The translations under genes and the position numbers were made by a program. The notes beneath the pieces were generated by a model, which saw only the letters and a list, made by a program, of their open reading frames with translations, was not told the origin of the DNA and searched no databases. A stretch of 9,361 nt of DNA. Source: Fidelibacterota bacterium UBA7303 (GTDB lineage: Bacteria > Fidelibacterota > Marinisomatia > Marinisomatales > UBA1611). Shown piece by piece: positions 7,490 through 9,361 of the stretch. Numbering within the stretch: the stretch's first letter is position 1; the number at the start of each line of letters is the position of its first letter. Location of the stretch: positions 5,682 through 15,042 of the forward strand of contig DKQR01000087.1 in assembly GCA_002471805.1 (NCBI GenBank). Reading direction: 5' to 3'.

Positions 7490-8410
7490 TCACAGAATTT
7501 TATGGTAGCCATGACTATGCATGAGCGGGTGGTTACGTACCGAATGGTAAAACTCAACTAAGCGATCATTGTTCAGGAATGCCATACCACGGCTTTTATT
7601 AATTGAATGGGCCACCTTTCCTACCTGATCATAATCAATTTCAATTTCTAGATATCTCAGAATTTCTGAAAGTGTGTCTTCGGCATTAGATACCAGTTTT
7701 TCAAATTGAACAGTAAGTACAGAGATTTCATTCTGTTTTATTAGTTCCTGGAAATGACAGACATAATCGGCCCAGATTTGGAAAGCATCACTGATTCCCA
7801 AATCATCGTTGAGTGAAACAACTGGGTCTGCCTGATATTGTTTTTCAACTAGGAAATAATCTAATCTATTATACAGCCTTGCAATACCATACCTTTTATT
7901 CTTGGTACTTAATCTACGAGTTCTTTTTTTCTCACGAGTAACAAGGCTGCTGGCAACATCAACACCGTTTCGAACAATATTAAGAATTTTAGCATTCGGA
8001 AATAATTTGAGCCACAACGGCAGCAGGATTGTATTGCGGGGATCCTTCCATCCCCAGGGATAGTCAATATTTTTTAGAGATTTAAACTTAATGTAATCAA
8101 CTAATCCCAAATATACAATTATTGGCAATCCATTGATATCAGAATTCAACTTTCCCGTTAATTCTCGGGACCTGTCAAATTCATCCAGAGAATAAGAGAA
8201 TTCCTGTATGCGCGACCAATCAAATCCGAGAAATTTCAGTATTGCTTCATTCCTTTTCAGGAAAAAGGTTGCCTCATTATTAACATCTTTGTACAAGCCA
8301 AAATAAACATTACAACCCTCCAGCAGTCTCGTAACCAAAGTTGTCCCGGACCTATGCATTCCGGTTACAATAATTGGATCAAAAGTATTTTTCATACCCT
8401 GATGATTCAT
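7490..8410 (-). CDS. Sulfotransferase (PAPS-dependent), second of tandem pair
   Basis: Predicted to transfer sulfate from 3'-phosphoadenosine-5'-phosphosulfate (PAPS) to an acceptor hydroxyl or amine, probably a sugar given the neighbours. The protein has 306 residues and no signal peptide or membrane helix, so it should act in the cytoplasm. The 5'-phosphosulfate loop is VTGMHRSGTTLVTRLL (15-30), the GMHRSGTT form found in Sulfotransfer_3-like bacterial proteins. The 3'-phosphate site is ILNIVRNGVDVASSL (142-156), with R147 and S154/S155 as the expected contacts. GWKDPR at 120-125 is the usual intervening motif, and FEKLV (236-240) occupies the place of the F/H-E-D-L strand. A basic patch (KKRTRR, 161-166) follows the 3' site. 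The ATG overlaps the upstream sulfotransferase stop by 4 bases (ATGA), which supports this start over an internal ATG five codons later. Acceptor identity is unknown. Confidence 0.88.
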   Translation of the reverse strand: MNHQGMKNTFDPIIVTGMHRSGTTLVTRLLEGCNVYFGLYKDVNNEATFFLKRNEAILKFLGFDWSRIQEFSYSLDEFDRSRELTGKLNSDINGLPIIVYLGLVDYIKFKSLKNIDYPWGWKDPRNTILLPLWLKLFPNAKILNIVRNGVDVASSLVTREKKRTRRLSTKNKRYGIARLYNRLDYFLVEKQYQADPVVSLNDDLGISDAFQIWADYVCHFQELIKQNEISVLTVQFEKLVSNAEDTLSEILRYLEIEIDYDQVGKVAHSINKSRGMAFLNNDRLVEFYHSVRNHPLMHSHGYHKIL

Positions 8411-9345
8411 TTCGGAGTCTGCCAGTCACTATCGCCATAAAACTGGTAATAATAATCAGCGACTCCATCTCTTATTTTTACTATCTCATCACTGGACAGC
8501 CTCTTTTTCCACAGTTTACCAATGGAACTTGTATCCCGATAGATGTTTACTGTTTTGGTCACTTCCTGAGGATTTCTTTCCGAAACAGTTTTATTCAGAA
8601 AACGATCCACTTTATTAGAGTAATCGAGACCATAATGATTGAATACTTTTTTAAACTTTTCCGCCGGTCCGGCGATCAAATCCTCATGCTTTACCACCAT
8701 CCAGTCAGGATGCTGGTATTTATACTGATCGGTCTTGTATGCAAAAATACGCCATAATAAAATTCCCTGCTCGATAATATCGTTGTTCCCTCTTGAAAAT
8801 TGCTCAATTTCATCTCTAAAAGGCGATAACTGATCCATAAGATCATGCTGAGCACATAGAATAATAAAATTAAAATACCATTGCTTCTTTTTTAAACTAG
8901 CGATAAAAGAAGCAGGATGACGCATCATAACCAAAACGTCACATTTCATATTTTTCGCAAGCCAACTGGCAGAAAAAAACGCAATTGGATCTTTAATGAT
9001 CGGCCGGTAATGAAAAAGACTATAGTATTGGAATTGCAATAATCTTAAGAAATACTTGCCCAATTGTATTATATCAAATTCTGGAAGGTTTGGAAAACTG
9101 AGTTTAAAACCGATAGTTTTTTTAATGCTGGAATAATATTGGTGTGCATTACGGTCATTGATATATAAAAACCAGTGGTCAAATTCTTTGGTAAAATAAT
9201 ACCTGTTGTTTGCAATATTAAATGGTTCATGGATATAGCCGGTACAAGGAGCAGCAGAAAGAATTTTTCCGACCCAGGTTGTACCGGATCTGTGAGGACC
9301 AGTTACCAACAGCGGATTATTATTAGATTTCCGTTTTTGCATCAT
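8407..9345 (-). CDS. Sulfotransferase (PAPS-dependent), first of tandem pair; start uncertain near window edge
   Basis: A second predicted PAPS sulfotransferase, 312 residues from the ATG at 9345. The phosphosulfate loop is VTGPHRSGTTWVGKIL (14-29), containing the RSGTTW core. The 3'-phosphate site is VLVMMRHPASFIASL (137-151), with R142 and a following serine (S147 or S150). KDP at 118-120 and VKHEDLI (218-224) match the expected core strands. No signal peptide or membrane helix is obvious. It differs clearly from its neighbour outside these motifs, for example a Tyr/Phe-rich middle (residues 93-113) against a charged middle in the other, so the pair is not a recent duplication. Two ATGs occur in tandem (9345, 9342), no clear ribosome site precedes them, and the frame is open to the window edge, so the true start could lie upstream. 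The 4-base overlap with the next gene implies co-translation. Confidence 0.86.
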   Translation of the reverse strand: MMQKRKSNNNPLLVTGPHRSGTTWVGKILSAAPCTGYIHEPFNIANNRYYFTKEFDHWFLYINDRNAHQYYSSIKKTIGFKLSFPNLPEFDIIQLGKYFLRLLQFQYYSLFHYRPIIKDPIAFFSASWLAKNMKCDVLVMMRHPASFIASLKKKQWYFNFIILCAQHDLMDQLSPFRDEIEQFSRGNNDIIEQGILLWRIFAYKTDQYKYQHPDWMVVKHEDLIAGPAEKFKKVFNHYGLDYSNKVDRFLNKTVSERNPQEVTKTVNIYRDTSSIGKLWKKRLSSDEIVKIRDGVADYYYQFYGDSDWQTPK

Positions 9346-9361
9346 TTCGACTTTAGATATA

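Noticed and set aside
8374..8757. Plus-strand open frame of 127 codons
   Set aside because: It is antisense to the first sulfotransferase and the start of the second. Its hydrophobic look comes from the complement of charged codons.
1..9361. Defence island, CRISPR, mobile element or novel RNA
   Set aside because: Coding sequence covers nearly all of the window, no repeat array or transposase is seen, and all gaps are 50 bases or less.

Overview
The window looks like a stretch of bacterial chromosome in which every gene I can support lies on the minus strand. It is read here from high to low coordinates, the direction of transcription. The gene set and several family-specific signatures suggest a member of the FCB superphylum (Bacteroidota, Ignavibacteria, Marinimicrobia or relatives). 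These signatures are a YfhO-family GT-C membrane protein of about 790 residues and a histidine kinase with an ETAHQLGTP H-box and no HAMP linker. The lineage is an inference from protein style, not from a marker comparison.

Upstream half (9345 to 3595): two tandem, dissimilar PAPS-type sulfotransferases overlapping by 4 bases, then a Wzx/MOP-type polysaccharide flippase, then a large YfhO-family membrane protein that abuts the flippase with no gap. Together these look like part of a cell-surface glycan locus that makes, sulfates and exports an oligosaccharide or glycolipid. The locus probably continues beyond the right edge.

Downstream half (3598 to 1): a membrane sensor histidine kinase whose ATG overlaps the yfhO stop, followed by a housekeeping run. 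That run is yajC (Sec translocon accessory), def (peptide deformylase), fmt (Met-tRNA formyltransferase) and the 5' part of rsmB (16S rRNA m5C967 methyltransferase). The rsmB fragment runs off the left edge and carries its NusB-like RNA-binding domain.

The eight junctions are 4-base overlap, 37-base gap, 0 gap, 4-base overlap, 50-base gap, 1-base overlap, 30-base gap and 1-base overlap. I see no convincing terminator or promoter between them, so the whole window could be one transcript, or two with a break in the 50-base HK-yajC gap. No stretch over 300 bases lacks a gene. I found no tRNA, rRNA, CRISPR array, insertion sequence or evident repeat family. The oddest points are the joining of a sulfated-glycan locus to a translation/secretion operon, and the histidine kinase at the seam without a response regulator in view.
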